Below, one piece after another: positions 20,836 to 32,202 of a stretch of DNA of 64,000 bases (its first letter is position 1; each line of letters opens with the position of its first letter). The DNA is taken from NCBI RefSeq assembly GCF_032854445.1, contig NC_088305.1, positions 17,221,717 to 17,285,716 on the forward strand, given 5' to 3'. The notes under the pieces are model-generated. The model was given only the letters and a program-made list of their open reading frames with translations, was not told where the DNA came from and did not search any database. The position numbers and the translations under genes are program-made. Source of the stretch: Liolophura sinensis. Taxonomy: Eukaryota; Mollusca; Polyplacophora; Chitonida; Chitonidae.

Positions 20836-22174
20836 CTCTTCAAAAAGAGAAAGGCAAAAACCCAAATATCAATGTAAATTTGATGTTATTCAAGGGCGTG
20901 TAGATCAGCGGAAAACAAAGATACATGAATGAAATTTTGTGGAGCAATGCATTGCTATGTTGTCCATGTTTCATGAGAAAGTCATTACTGCTGTCCACCA
21001 GGTGTTGTTCAAGTCACTACCTCGTATGACCACCTCCAGCTGCTACCACTGCCGGACACCTCCTGGGTACAGATCGAATCAGTCGTTGGATGTGTTGTTG
21101 TGGAATCCTTCTCAATTCCTCCTGCAGCATGTGGAACAAGTGTTGAAGATTCTGTGGTGGAATACGACGTCGACGCACCCGTCTATCGATCTGATCCCAA
21201 AGGTGTTCGATTGGGTTCGAATTCGGGATTTGGAGGGCCAGGGAAGGGTATTGATGTTTTTATTGGCCAGGTAGTCCACGGTGGCACGTGCTGTGTGAGG
21301 CCTGGCGTTGTTCTGTTGGAAGACCTGCCGTTGAAGGTCAACAAGGCGAAGGACGTGCGGGCGGAGAATCTGGTCGATGTATCGATTGGCCGTCAGATTA
21401 CCTTGGACAAGCACTAGCTCCGATCTGCGGGTGTATGAGATCGCTCCCCACACCATAACACTCCCCCACCAAATCTGCCCACCTGTCTTACGCAGTGAGG
21501 AGCAAAACTCTCATGACGTCGTCTGTAAACACTGTATCTACCATCACGTCGCCTGAGGAGATCAACGGGATTCATCGCTAAACCATATGCGCTTCCATTT
21601 TGCAAGGTTCCATGGCAGCACCGTGGTACACCATCTCACTCGTCGACGTCGATGTAGTCGTGTCAAGGAGGGGGCAACTTTTGGACGTTTGGCACGTATT
21701 CCTATTTCTCGGAGACGGTTCCTGATTGTCTGGTCGGACAATCTTCGGGCTCCAAACTGTCCCTGTGCTGTGTCCCGGGCGGTACGATGGCGTTCACGTA
21801 GGTGGGTTACCCGGATGTACAGATCTTGGGCAGGTGTGGTGACTCTAGGTCTTCCTGATCTTGGACGGTCATTTGTCAAATTTGTTTGACGAAATCGATC
21901 CCACAACCGAGTTATTGTGCTGGGATGAACGTTGAAGATCCTTGCCACCTCACTCTTTGATTCGCCAGCTTGCAATCGTCCAATTGCCTGATTTCGGTCG
22001 GCAGCGTTGAGACGTCCCATTATCGTGTACAGTACTTGTAAAGATATTGGATAAAATTGTGAGATTCTTTTGCGTCTTTTATAGTCACATGCTGTACTCA
22101 TGTTTTGCACGTGACAAACAATCATTGTGCCTGAACTTCGTGCTGCACGACATCAACGCACATCATAACAATCC
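20836..22174 (-). mobile_element. Tc1-like transposon D, right end lost
   Basis: A left end is suggested by TA followed by CTCTTCAAAAAGAGAAAGGC at 20836. A matching right end was not found before the Harbinger element starts at 22178, nor just after that element ends. The interior holds one Tc1 transposase gene. The right limit given is simply the edge of the Harbinger target site. Confidence 0.65.
21017..22020 (-). pseudogene. Tc1-D transposase, frameshifted, second catalytic acid changed
   Basis: The gene starts MGRLNAADRNQAIGRLQAGE and carries both helix-turn-helix regions, GRPRV, RIWFSDES (first D), VFQQNNARPHTA and NPIEHLWDQIDRR (E). It ends GGGHTR before the stop at 21017-21019. In the second motif the usual QQDN reads QQNN, so the catalytic aspartate is an asparagine. 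The frame changes after FSDESR (near 21565), near 21460 and again near 21215. Layout is otherwise that of a full-length Tc1 transposase. Confidence 0.88.
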
Positions 22175-22453
22175 TAAGGCCGGCCTCTTACCGTCAAGTT
22201 TACTAGAGCCAGAATGTTGCGCAAGAAATTTAGCGGACCGTCACACGTGAGACAATTTCCTTGCCAAGATTATTGCAGAAAGACGTAGACGACTTTCTTG
22301 CAGACCTCTTGCGGAAGAAAATTGAAACCCCCCTCACACGACACTTGTTGCAATATTTGCTGCAAGATATCAGCAACTGAGTTGGGCTGTCATTGAATTG
22401 TGTTGTCACAGTGAAAGGGAAGGGCTGCCGCGGTTATTGTTTTGTTGGAGCTG

Positions 22454-25276
22454 ATGAAAAAAAGAAAACGCCGATGGTGGGTACGACCGTGGATCGCCAG
22501 ACGGACATCACTAGGTGCATATAATGCTCTCATGGCAGAATTGATGATTGAGGACCCACAACAGCTGCGGGAATTTCTGAGGATGAGGCATGGGGGACTT
22601 TCAAGTTATCCTTGATATGATTGAGGCAGAAATTACCCGCAAAGACACGGTCATGAGGAAAGCTATCCCAGCTAAGGAACGTCTTGCCCTCACACTCCGA
22701 TTTTTAGCTACAGGTGAGTAATGACCATTGAACAAAACGATGTATTTATTTATTCAACATTCACTGTAGTTGTAAACATACTGGAGACAGTTGCTAAAGA
22801 GATGTTGACAAGGATTTATAGCGAAACCAAAAATAACAACTACTACAGTCACTACTTAATAATATTCGATTTTAGTATCGAGTAAGACTGTTCAAAGACA
22901 TTTTTTCTTCAGGTGATTCATACGAGAGTTTGGCGTACTTGTTTCGTATTCCTGCAAACACGATCTCTGGGATTGCTCCTGTCGTTTGCAAAGCCATCTA
23001 CAAGGCCCTGAAGGATGGCATCAAGGTAATGTATGCACTTGTTGCAGTAACACAATTTACAAAGAGGGATAGGCGTTGTATCCCGCACCAGCACAAGAGT
23101 TCGGAGCAATGCCAGAATAGGTGGCATATTGGTTTTGGTCAGTAACAATATTCTGCATGGTCGTGCTTGAGGCATGTGATTGGCTAAATGAAGGCGACGG
23201 CGTGTCAGCCCTCCAGGAAAGAGGTGACGAATGACCACTGTACTGCTGTTCATCCAGTTCCTGAGCTCTCAAAATTGTCATAGTAATATCTCGTTTGGCT
23301 CTGTTTCGAATATGTTCTCCACGAATAGCTCGAAGCTCCGTCGAAACGTACTGACCGAAAATATCAAGAGCGTCCGCTGGCGGCTCTTCAAGCACTTTTA
23401 CTGCCTGAGCCAACAGGTCCTTGTTGGGTTCACGCCGGGCTTTCTTTGTTGTCGGAGCGGTGCTGGCCATTTCGATGGTTTCGTCACTTCTGTCAGGGAG
23501 AGTTTCGGAAAATCCAATCTTGAAAAAAAAAATAAACATTGCAGTTTTTTTCACCATGCAACTTTAAAGAGACTATACCTCAGATTTGTGGTAAAAAATC
23601 GATCAGCGCTAATCACATTGGGGCTCCCCTAGCTACAAGACGCCCTGTTACATGGGGCTATCTACTAACCCTCTACGGCACTAGTTGTGGCACCGTTTTA
23701 CTCTAAGAGCAATATTCAAAAAAACAAAAATTAGATAATTCGGGTCGAATTATCTAATTTGGCAAACTCTATTAGCGTTTTTGAACGGGAAATTGTACAA
23801 CAACAAACGTGGTATTTTCTGAAAGGTAAATGATTTGAGCTATCTTAGAAATAGAGCGAAAGCCCGATTTGATTAGCGCTGATCGATTTTTTACCACAAA
23901 TCTGAGGTATAGTCTCTTTAAAAACAGCATAATATATATGTGATGATACAAACAACATCAAACTGTTCATTTAAGCTGGACGTAGGGGCCTACATATTAA
24001 TATTAAATCACTGTATCAAAACAACGGTGGGCTCGATGTACCCCCATTCAAAGAGTATAATAAATTATTTCTGATAAACCCATGTGAGCTAGTCTAGTGA
24101 AGTAACAATCTGACAATGATTGACCACCATACGATAATAGAATTTACATCGTAATCTATTTTGTACTTTCAGTTTCCGCGTTCTGCAGTGGAGTGGGAGG
24201 GGCCTCCGTGGCTCAGTCGGTTAAAGCGCTAGCGCAGCGTAATGACCCAGGAGTCTCTCACCAATGCGGTCGCTGTGAGTTCAAGTCCAGCTCATGCTGG
24301 CTTCCTCTCCGGCCGTACGTGAGAAGGTCTGCCAGCAACCTGCGGATGGTCGTGGGTTTCCACCGGGCTCTGCCCGGTTTCCACCCACCATAATGCTGGC
24401 CGCCGTCGTATAAGTGAAATATTCTTGAGTACGGCGTAAAACACCAATCAAAAAAAAAAAAAAAAAAGAAAAGTGGAGTGGGAAGTCGTTGCTGAAGCGT
24501 ACAAAAAATTATGGCATTTCCCCTATTGCATCGGCGCACTTGATGGTAAACACGTGGTCCTGAAAGCTCCGGCCAAAAGCGGCAGTTATTTTTTCAACTA
24601 TAAGGGCACACATAGTATAGTTCTGCTCGCACTTGTTGATGCCAAATACAGATTCATGTTCGTGGATATAGGCTGTAATGGGCGAGTATCAGATGGTGGT
24701 GTTTTTTCGGCAACTCAACTTTTCACGGGTCTAAAAGAGAAGGCGCTGTCACTTCCTGATCCTTCACCACTTCCAGGTCGAACAAAACCTGTGCCTTACG
24801 TGGTTGTAGCTGACGATGCATTTGCACTTCAAGAAAATATAATGAAGCCTTATCCATTCCGAACAAGGGACATTGTCAGTCGGGTATTTAACTACAGGCT
24901 TAGTCGGGCACGACGGATGGTCGAAAGTACATTCGGTATACTGGCAACTCGATTCCGCGTTTTGCTGAAGCCCATCAATTTGAACCCAGACAAGGCTCAA
25001 TTAGTTGTGCAAGCAGTCGTCGCCCTTCACAACTTCTTAATGAAGGAACCGAACGAAGCGTATACACCCCCTGGTACAATTGACCTTGAAGACCGAGACG
25101 GAAATATGATGCCTGGTTCCTGGCGCGCAGATTTCAACCCCCAAGGGACGCTTCTGGGACTTCGCCATCAAGGCAGTAACCACCATGCGACATCCGCGAG
25201 AGAGATTCAACGCGAGTTTGGAGAGTATTTCATGACTCCTATTGGTGAAGTGTCCTGGCAGTATCAACATGCGTAA
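22454..25276 (+). CDS. Harbinger nuclease (HARBI1-like), three exons, one SINE-interrupted
   Basis: Exon 1 (22454-22713) starts MKKRKRRWW and ends LRFLAT before a GTGAGT donor. Exon 2 (22913-23025) encodes GDSYESLAYLFRIPANTISG and ends before GTAATG. Exon 3 (24173-25276) begins after TACTTTCAG with FPRSAVEWE and carries the nuclease core: CIGALDGKHV (D), VSDGGVF (D) and RRMVESTFGIL (E), then VALHNFL. Codon phases match across both introns. Exon 1 has one frame change near 22590-22600, at a G-run, before FQVILDMIEAEITRKD. A SINE (24199-24471) sits inside exon 3 with a 12-bp target duplication. The core is otherwise open for 267 codons. Confidence 0.88.
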
Positions 25277-25835
25277 AGTGGACCTACCTCTGAGGAAGAT
25301 CCTTTGCCGTTTTTTCATCCCAACGCCGAGAAACGACAACGCCTCCATGTACTGCCACTTACTCTTCTTTACAACACCCTCGGACCCGGACTTCCTTTTT
25401 TCTTCGGCCTTAACCTCAGCGGCATACTGAGTCCTCAGCGTGTGGAACTTCTTTTCCACCTGGAAAGAAAGACATGCATGTGTACAGTCAAGAGTGATTT
25501 TAAAGTCAGATTATTTGTTGGCGCTTAGTCTTCAGTGTCAGTGATAGTGTCAGTGACCAGGGATGAATTGCCAGGGTGTATTTTTTACAAAAACGCTGGA
25601 CAGTTATGTTGATGTAGCATCTCATCTTTGACTACACAAATGTATGTTAATAAAAAAAATTCAAATGTCTCACCTCGCATTGTTCCTTGTTTAAAGCTTC
25701 CGCCACTTGTTTCCACGAGTCAGATTTTTTCACCCGGTCTCTATATTCGTCTACCAATACATTCCACAGTGTCGGTCGTTCCTCCACCTCACAAATCAAC
25801 TGCTTTATCTCCTCGGTTGACCACTGACCAGGCAT
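23057..25835 (-). CDS. Harbinger MADF/Myb-type DNA-binding protein, at least three exons
   Basis: Exon 1 (25674-25835) encodes MPGQWSTEEIKQLICEVEER, then SWKQVAEALN, and ends at a GTGAGA donor. Exon 2 (25288-25459) begins after CTTTCCAG with VEKKFHTLRTQYAAEVK, typical of the second half of a MADF domain, and ends at GTAGGT. A third coding block (23057-23518) carries a basic KKARREPNKD stretch and a BESS-like DALDIFGQYVSTELRAIR helix. The simple junction of exons 2 and 3 does not keep phase, so an extra exon or a frame change is likely. In PIF/Harbinger elements this partner binds DNA and helps bring the nuclease to the ends. Confidence 0.75.
24199..24471 (+). repeat. tRNA-derived SINE inside a Harbinger exon
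   Basis: The head reads CTCCGTGGCTCAGTCGGTTA (A box), and a B-box-like GTGAGTTCAAGTCC lies near 24275. The core includes GGGTTTCCACCGGGCTCTG. The tail reads TATTCTTGAGTACGGCGTAA, followed by an 18-base A-run. AGTGGAGTGGGA is duplicated at 24187-24198 and 24472-24483. The head differs from that of the SINE at 14345-14655, while the core and tail match. Confidence 0.9.
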
Positions 25836-26151
25836 AATTCACCTCTTTTATCTGGAATGAAATTGGGATCGACTGAACTTGACATATGCGAACATGTGTT
25901 TTTTCATGTACTATAAACTTGCTGGATAATAAGACCATGCTCTATTCCCAGCAACATTGCCTCAAGTCGTCGCAAGATCTCGAAAAGAGCCCTCACACGG
26001 CGCAAGAACGGGTAGTGTGCAATATTGCTACACATTGCTGGACATATTGAGCAAGTCTCTTGCGGGGGACATCACACGTACCAGAATATTGCTGCAATAG
26101 TTTCATCAATATTCTTGCTCAAGTAAACTTGATCGTGTGAGGCCGGCCTAA

Positions 26152-26889
26152 TTGATAAAACCGTTCAAAATCATTTTTGATTGCGTTTGGTCAAGGATGA
26201 TCTTCTGAAACATTCCAGTAACAATGTGCCACCCTACAAAACTGTTTGAGTGTGTGGTATGGATAATGCGATAAACGACTCGTAATGACGTCAGCGGAGA
26301 TTTTTCTGGAACTGTATTTTCACATAAAATGTGGCCATACAATGTTGTTCTGCAAGAAACAAAATATAAACATTACAGATCACAATTTTCTCTGTGTGTA
26401 GTATATATCACTCGATATAACTCTATAACTGTACATTACTGAGTGTGTTATGTCTCCATCATTACACTTAGTCTGGCATTAAAACCATATCACATCAAAA
26501 CATGTCAATAAACAATCTTCTGTTACACCGTTTGTCATATGAACAAGTCTGTCATGGAGTGTCCATTTGTCGTTACTTTGGAATGTTCGCTTGTATAAAC
26601 TTATCAAAACATCGTAATATTTACCACCACGTTAAGCAGACATTTTGATGTGTAGTCTACCTGAAGAGTAAATCTCCCTGGCGTGGATGTACAAATGGAT
26701 GCTTCAAATAATCAAAGAAAATAACGTGTGACCTTCGCTTTATGGAAGTAAAATCTGCTTCTAACGCAAGAGCAAACAAAGGGCAATAACTGCTGCTTGA
26801 TATGCTGTAGCTAGTATATCTAACAATGTGTACAAAATTGTAATTATCATTTTTGAATTTCATTTTGCGTTTCTTTGTTTGAAGAGTGT
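26152..26889. other. AT-rich stretch without recognised genes
   Basis: No supported frame or repeat structure was found between the Harbinger element and the LTR at 26890. Confidence 0.4.
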
Positions 26890-27483
26890 AGGTTTAACAA
26901 GAACAGATGACAACACTTACACAACTACCGGTACTAAAGTACTTACATGTACAACGGTGTCAAGTCCAAATGGATGCATATGCTCCACAATGCTGAAAAC
27001 CACACAGGCATAAATGCACAGAGGCAATATTCACAAGAGGGAAATCCCACAGTATAACTGAGTGTAAGACGAAATATACACAAAATTCCACAGACAGGGT
27101 CCGTGTACTAATAAGCACTGTATACACGAGCACAAATTAAATATACAAGTTCAGACTGAACAAGTGCTCGGTGGAGATATGATATAATAAAGACACCAAA
27201 ATTCAGCACAAAAGGCCTACTAAAGTAACACACAGCGAAAGCATCCAAAACTCTCAATAATTCCCCTTTCTTCTTGTTTGACCTGCTTTCATAGGTCTTA
27301 TATAGACTGGTGGAATTTTCTAGAATAAGAAAACTCTTGAACACTTGTTGTTAACAAACAAGCCCCGAACTGAGCGTATTCTGGAACATTCTAAGGTAGA
27401 GGCAGACAGCAGGCCCTGAACTCAGCATATGTAAACAGCGGGAAGCTAAATTTAGACGCTGACGGCAGGTTATTCACATAACA
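26890..27483 (-). repeat. LTR of a Ty3-related fossil (3' side)
   Basis: The sequence is closely similar to the solo LTR at 46525-50155 (outside its inserted piggyBac). Read on the minus strand it begins TGTTATGTG at 27483 and is followed inward by the pol fossil. Its other edge near 26890 is approximate because the outer part could not be aligned by eye. Confidence 0.75.
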
Positions 27484-30400
27484 CACCCACCCTTCAAGAA
27501 AAAAAGTTTTCCCAACTTTTTTTCTTCTTACAATATGTTAAACAAAAGCAATATATACAACATTGTAAAACCACATGCAATTAAACCTTTTATACACAAC
27601 TTATACACGAGACAAGCAATCTGCATTAACATTATCCTTTTCTTTATCATGTTTGATTTCAAGATTGTATTCTTGCAACAATAAACTCCACTGTAACAAC
27701 TCTTTCCCTTAACTTTCTGCAGAAACACAAGTGGATTGTGATCAGTATTTACAATCACAGGTTGTCTCGAAGCTGTTACATAAACTTCAAAACGTTGCAG
27801 AGCTAAAATAACCGATAAACATTCTTTTTCAACAGTTGAATAACTTCTCTGAAACTTGTTAAGTTTACGGGAAAAGAAGCAAACTGGATGATCAACACCA
27901 AGATTGTCTTCCTGAAGCAAAACAGCACCTACAGCAACATCACTTGCATCAACTGCTCACTTAAAAGTTCTCAAGATTAGGTGCTGACAACACAGGCGAA
28001 CTTTTAAGTATGACTTCTATCTCATCAAAAGAAGTCTGGCACTCATCAGTCTCTCAAACTAGCGTATTCTAGAAATGCGCTGTTCCCTAGCGTCGGTGAA
28101 GATAACGACGTCGTCTATGTAGACATGACAACCGGAAGTGACCGCATTCATCAGGCGTTGATACGTAGCTGGGCTATTCCTCATTCCAAATGGCATTACG
28201 TTGTATTGAAGGAGTCCATCGGGCGTAGCAAAGGCTGAAACTTCACGAGCCCTAGGAGTAAGAGGAACTTGCCAAAACCCCTTTAACAGATCGAACTTTG
28301 ATACGTTTCGCCTGACCAACAGCGTCAATACAGTCATCAATGCGAGGTATTTGATAATTGTCTGATTTAGTGACAGCGTTGACTTTCCTGTACTGTAATT
28401 CCTACACATTCTATATGTACCATCAGGCTTGGGTACCAAAATACACGGTGAACTCCAGTTACTGTGACTAGGCTCGATAAAGTCAGTGTCTAACAGGTAC
28501 TTAATCTCATTAGAGAGGTACTTAGCCTTCACTGGGTTTAACATGTAAAGGTGCTGTTTAATAGGTGAGGCATCACCAACATCAACATCGTGAAAAATCG
28601 CATTAGTTATTGATGGTACATCCGGAAACAAATGTGAAAACTCAAAAACAAGTTCAGACAGTTGCTGTTACTGAATGGGTTCCAGATGTTGCAGTTCAGA
28701 ATGAAGTTGTTTTAAGACATCTGAATTCTGAAGCTTTGAAGAATTGAGCTTAGAATCAACCAACTGTTCGCCAATATCATCTGTATTACGGCAACTCTGG
28801 TCAATGTCAGCAGCAACAACATTAACAGATTGTACTGCAATGTTGTCAGTGTCATTTCTGTTTACATAGGGTTTCAACATGTTATTGTGACACAACTGAC
28901 TTGATTTGCGTCGATAAGGCGTTTTAACAACATAGTTAAGCTCACTCAGCTTTTTGTCAACAACATATGGACCAAAATATGACATCAAAGCATTTACCAG
29001 GTACAGGTAACAATACTAAAACTTTCTGACCAGGTTGAAATGACCAAACAACCGATTTCTCATCATATCTGCGTTTCATATCTTCTGATTACATTCAAGA
29101 TTGGCCTTAGAATGAATGAATGATTATTGTTTAACGCCACATCGGCAATATTTCAGCCATATCGTGGCGAGAACAAGGTGAAAACAGGAGACGGTTAAGG
29201 TTTTCGAAATGATGGTGAGAACATCAAAAGTAAAACAAAAAGTACAAACATGTTTAAAATCAGATAAGAAAAAAAGAAAACAGTTAAAATTCGAAAACCA
29301 TTATATTTAAAAATAGTATATCTGGAAGGCTGTATGTATATAATTTTATCTATAGATATTTATGACAATTAAAAGATTGGCTTTAGCCAATTCACATGTT
29401 CTGACAAGCTTAGCACGAAAATCAGATACATAGTCCAAAAGATTTACATTACTTATGTCATCATTGAGAAACTGTTCTTTGTAAATTAACAATGGTCCCC
29501 TAACAGTATGTCCAAATACTAAATCAAACGAACAGCAAACATAAGAAATGAAATACCTTCATCCCAGTCTTTCTGTGTCATAACAATGAGCCTTAATCAT
29601 GTTCTTTAATGTTTGGTGAAATCTTTCAATTGCACCTAGACTTTCTTGGTGGAAGACAGAAGACTTGCATTGTTTAATGCCTAACTGGAACATAACTTGC
29701 TGAAAAATACCAGACGTAAAGTTTGAACCTTGATCAGACTGTACGGATTTGGGTAAACTAAACAAAGTAAAAAACTTTGTTAAAGCTTTGACATCAGACT
29801 TGGTGTTCATATTCGTTAAAGGAACAGCCTCGGGAAATCTGGTTTCTGTACACATAATAGCTAACACATACTGATTCCCAGACTTCGTCTTAAGTAGAGG
29901 GCCTACACAATCGATCAATATTCTGCTGAATGGCTCTTGAAAAGCTGGCACAGTCTCTAATGGTGCCTTAGGAATACTCGATTAGGCTTACCCACTACCT
30001 GGCATATATGACATGATTTACAAAACTGGATTACATCTCCCTTTAATCCTGGCCAAAAGAAGTGATCCAGTAGGCTGTAGTAGGTTTTGTTAACACCCAA
30101 GTGACCAGCTAATGGCATTTCATGTGCCATACGTAAAATTTCAGTTCGGTATGTCTTAGTACAACAGTCTGATGTTTAACAGCCCAGTCATCATCAACAG
30201 ATACATCAGGTGGTCTCCATTTACGCAGAAGTATATCAGACTTGACATAATAACACACAGGCTGGGTGTTTATGCTGTTCAGTTACAAGCTGATGTTTAG
30301 AAACGTGATGTCACTAGCTGTACAATGGTCTGATTCATCATTATCAATGCTGTCCCCTTGAGTAAACATTTGTGTAAGAAATGTATCTTGTAAGTCCGTT

Positions 30401-30700
30401 ACTGTGTTTTTGCCGTTATCAGAAAGTTTGTTTGACATAGACCTCGTTACAGCACAAAAGGGATACAAATCTGGAATTTATTTCTCAACAGGATCAACAG
30501 TTTGATTTAAAGAAGGTTTGTCAGTCACAGTAGGATTAACCATTACTTTGTCACCAGCAATATCATTACCAAGTAGTAGATGAATTCCTTTAAAAGGCAA
30601 AGTAGGCCTAATGTCGACAATAACACGACCTGAAATAATATCTGATGACAAGTAAGCTTTGTAAAGAGGCACACATTCGAATTCAGCAGAGCCTTCACCT
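27484..30700 (-). pseudogene. Ty3-related LTR retrotransposon fossil, integrase ahead of reverse transcriptase
   Basis: The parts, in minus-strand order, are a protease-like region (about 30480-30670), an integrase core (29559-29951), a GPY/F-type integrase tail (28668-28988), a reverse transcriptase (28059-28631) and RNase H (27528-27920). The protein sequences are Ty3-like, but the order is the Copia-like one known from the Gmr1 group of Ty3 relatives. Broken, with several breaks, plus a LINE 3'-end insertion at 29110-29373. The 5' LTR is not present on the right, where Tc1-E begins. Moderately old judging from its decay. Confidence 0.75.
29110..29373 (-). repeat. LINE 3' end inserted in the LTR fossil
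   Basis: This 264-bp minus-strand copy of the LINE 3' end starts with AATG repeats and GTTTAACGCCACATCGGC. It is flanked by AGATTGGCCTTA (29098-29109) and AGATTGGCTTTA (29374-29385), a 12-bp target duplication with one later change. Confidence 0.88.
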
Positions 30701-30719
30701 TTAATAAACTCCCCCCCCC

Positions 30720-32200
30720 CCCGTATTTTAGAGATTTTAATATTTAGATTTAGGACGGCACAACTTTTTTCTTATTGAAGACAGAAGTCAGAAATTTGGC
30801 AGAATAATTATCAAGATGGTCATGTTTAAAACTGTCTTCAAAAGTCGTCTCACAGACACCAGTTGCTCACCACGGGGCGTCGTCCTCATTATCTCGTATG
30901 ACCACCACGAGCTGCAATCACTGCACGGCATCTCCTTGGACAAGAACGGATAAGACGCCGGATTTTGTCCTGGGGAATGGCCCTCCACTCCTGTAACGCA
31001 ATGGCGAGCTGTTGAAGCGTCTGTGGCGGTGGCTGACGTTGACGCACGTGTCCATCCAGAGTATCCCACAGGTGTTCGGTAGGGTTGAGGTCTGGTGATT
31101 TAGCGGGCCACGGCAAGACATTGACGTTGGAATCCTGCAGAAAGTTCATTGTTGCACGTGCAGTATGAGGCCTGGCGTTATCCTGTTGGAAAAGCTGTGT
31201 CTGTCGGTCAATAATCGGGAGAAGGTAAGGCTGTAACACGTGGTTGTTGTAACGTTGGGCTGTCAGCTTCCCTGGAACGATCACCAAGTCTGATTTCTGG
31301 TTGTACGAGATGGCTCCCCAAACCATAACACTGCCTCCGCCAAATCTGTCCACCTGCCGGACGCAGATGGGCGCAAAGCGTTCATGACGTCTCCTATACA
31401 CACGCTGTCTTCCGTCGTAACGTGTCAAAAGAAAACGGGATTCATCAGAAAACCAGATGCGCCTCCAGTTTTGTAAAGCCCATATCCTTACGTTGTTGCA
31501 CCACCTAAGTCGTAGACGTCGATGTAAGGGGCGTAGTACAGGTCCAACAACTGGTCTACAGGCACGTAAACCAGTTTCTTTCAGACGGTTCCTAATCGTT
31601 TGAGCCGACACTCCTCAGTGGCAGTCAGGGTTGGTAGGGCATGCCGATTACGCAGGTGAAGGACCCGGATGTACCGATCTTGAAGTGGGGTCGTGATTCT
31701 TGGCCTTCCACTTCTCGGGCGATCGTTGGTCGAATTAAAGTTGTTGTAACGGCTCCAAAGTCGGGATATCGTTGTTTTGTGAACATTTAGGTGTCGTGCA
31801 ATAGTACCAAAACTTCTCCGGCTTGAAGACGACCAATGGCGATCTTTCGGTCGGCAGCACTCAGTCGCGGCATTTTACCGACTGCCTTTCGTCGACGAAT
31901 ATATGAATAAAATACGAAAGCACATGGGTTTTTATACACCCCCACACTACAACTGCCATTGACAAGATTTGCATGTGAATGGTTCTGTGTGCGACGTCAA
32001 CAGGGTCAGTCCATGCGTTGTGACGTCATAAGCAATAAAATACACTTAGGAGAGAAAAGACAGTTGTTTGGATGGTAATCTTCATTAAAAACGTGTATAA
32101 TTTCATTACATTTGGCTAAAATTTAGTTTGGAAGCAATAACTTCATTCGAACAAATTTTTGATATCCGAGGACAAGGGTTGCGTTTCTTTTTTGACAGTT
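30720..32200 (-). mobile_element. Tc1-like transposon E, left end unresolved
   Basis: The right end is AACTGTCAAAAAAGAAACGC read inward on the minus strand (ending at 32200), followed by TA at 32201-32202. It interrupts piggyBac element 2 within its coding region. No matching left end was found between the C-run near 30708-30721 and 30890, so the left limit is approximate. Confidence 0.65.
30889..31873 (-). pseudogene. Tc1-E transposase, frameshifted near its N-terminus
   Basis: The start is MPRLSAADRKIAIGRLQAGE at 31871-31873. The frame changes within about 20 codons (near 31815) and again near 31615. After that a 240-codon frame is open, with IWFSDESRF, LFQQDNARPHTARA, KSPDLNPTEHLWD and a terminal AARGGHTR. 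All three catalytic acids are present. It is close to Tc1-B and Tc1-D in sequence style. Confidence 0.88.
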
Positions 32201-32202
32201 TA

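Larger units (their letters stand above)
22178..26148 (+). mobile_element. PIF/Harbinger transposon, complete at both ends
   Basis: Both ends start GGCCGGCCTC and stay similar over about 40 bases (shared AGTTTACT and AGAAT..TTG segments). They are flanked by the three-base target duplication TAA (22175-22177 and 26149-26151), as expected for Harbinger. The 3,971-bp element carries the standard two genes: a DDE nuclease on the plus strand and a MADF/Myb-type protein on the minus strand. Within the first and last 200 bases, TTGC/GCAA motifs such as TTGCTGCAA and CTTGCGG recur, which suggests subterminal protein-binding sites. Confidence 0.9.
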
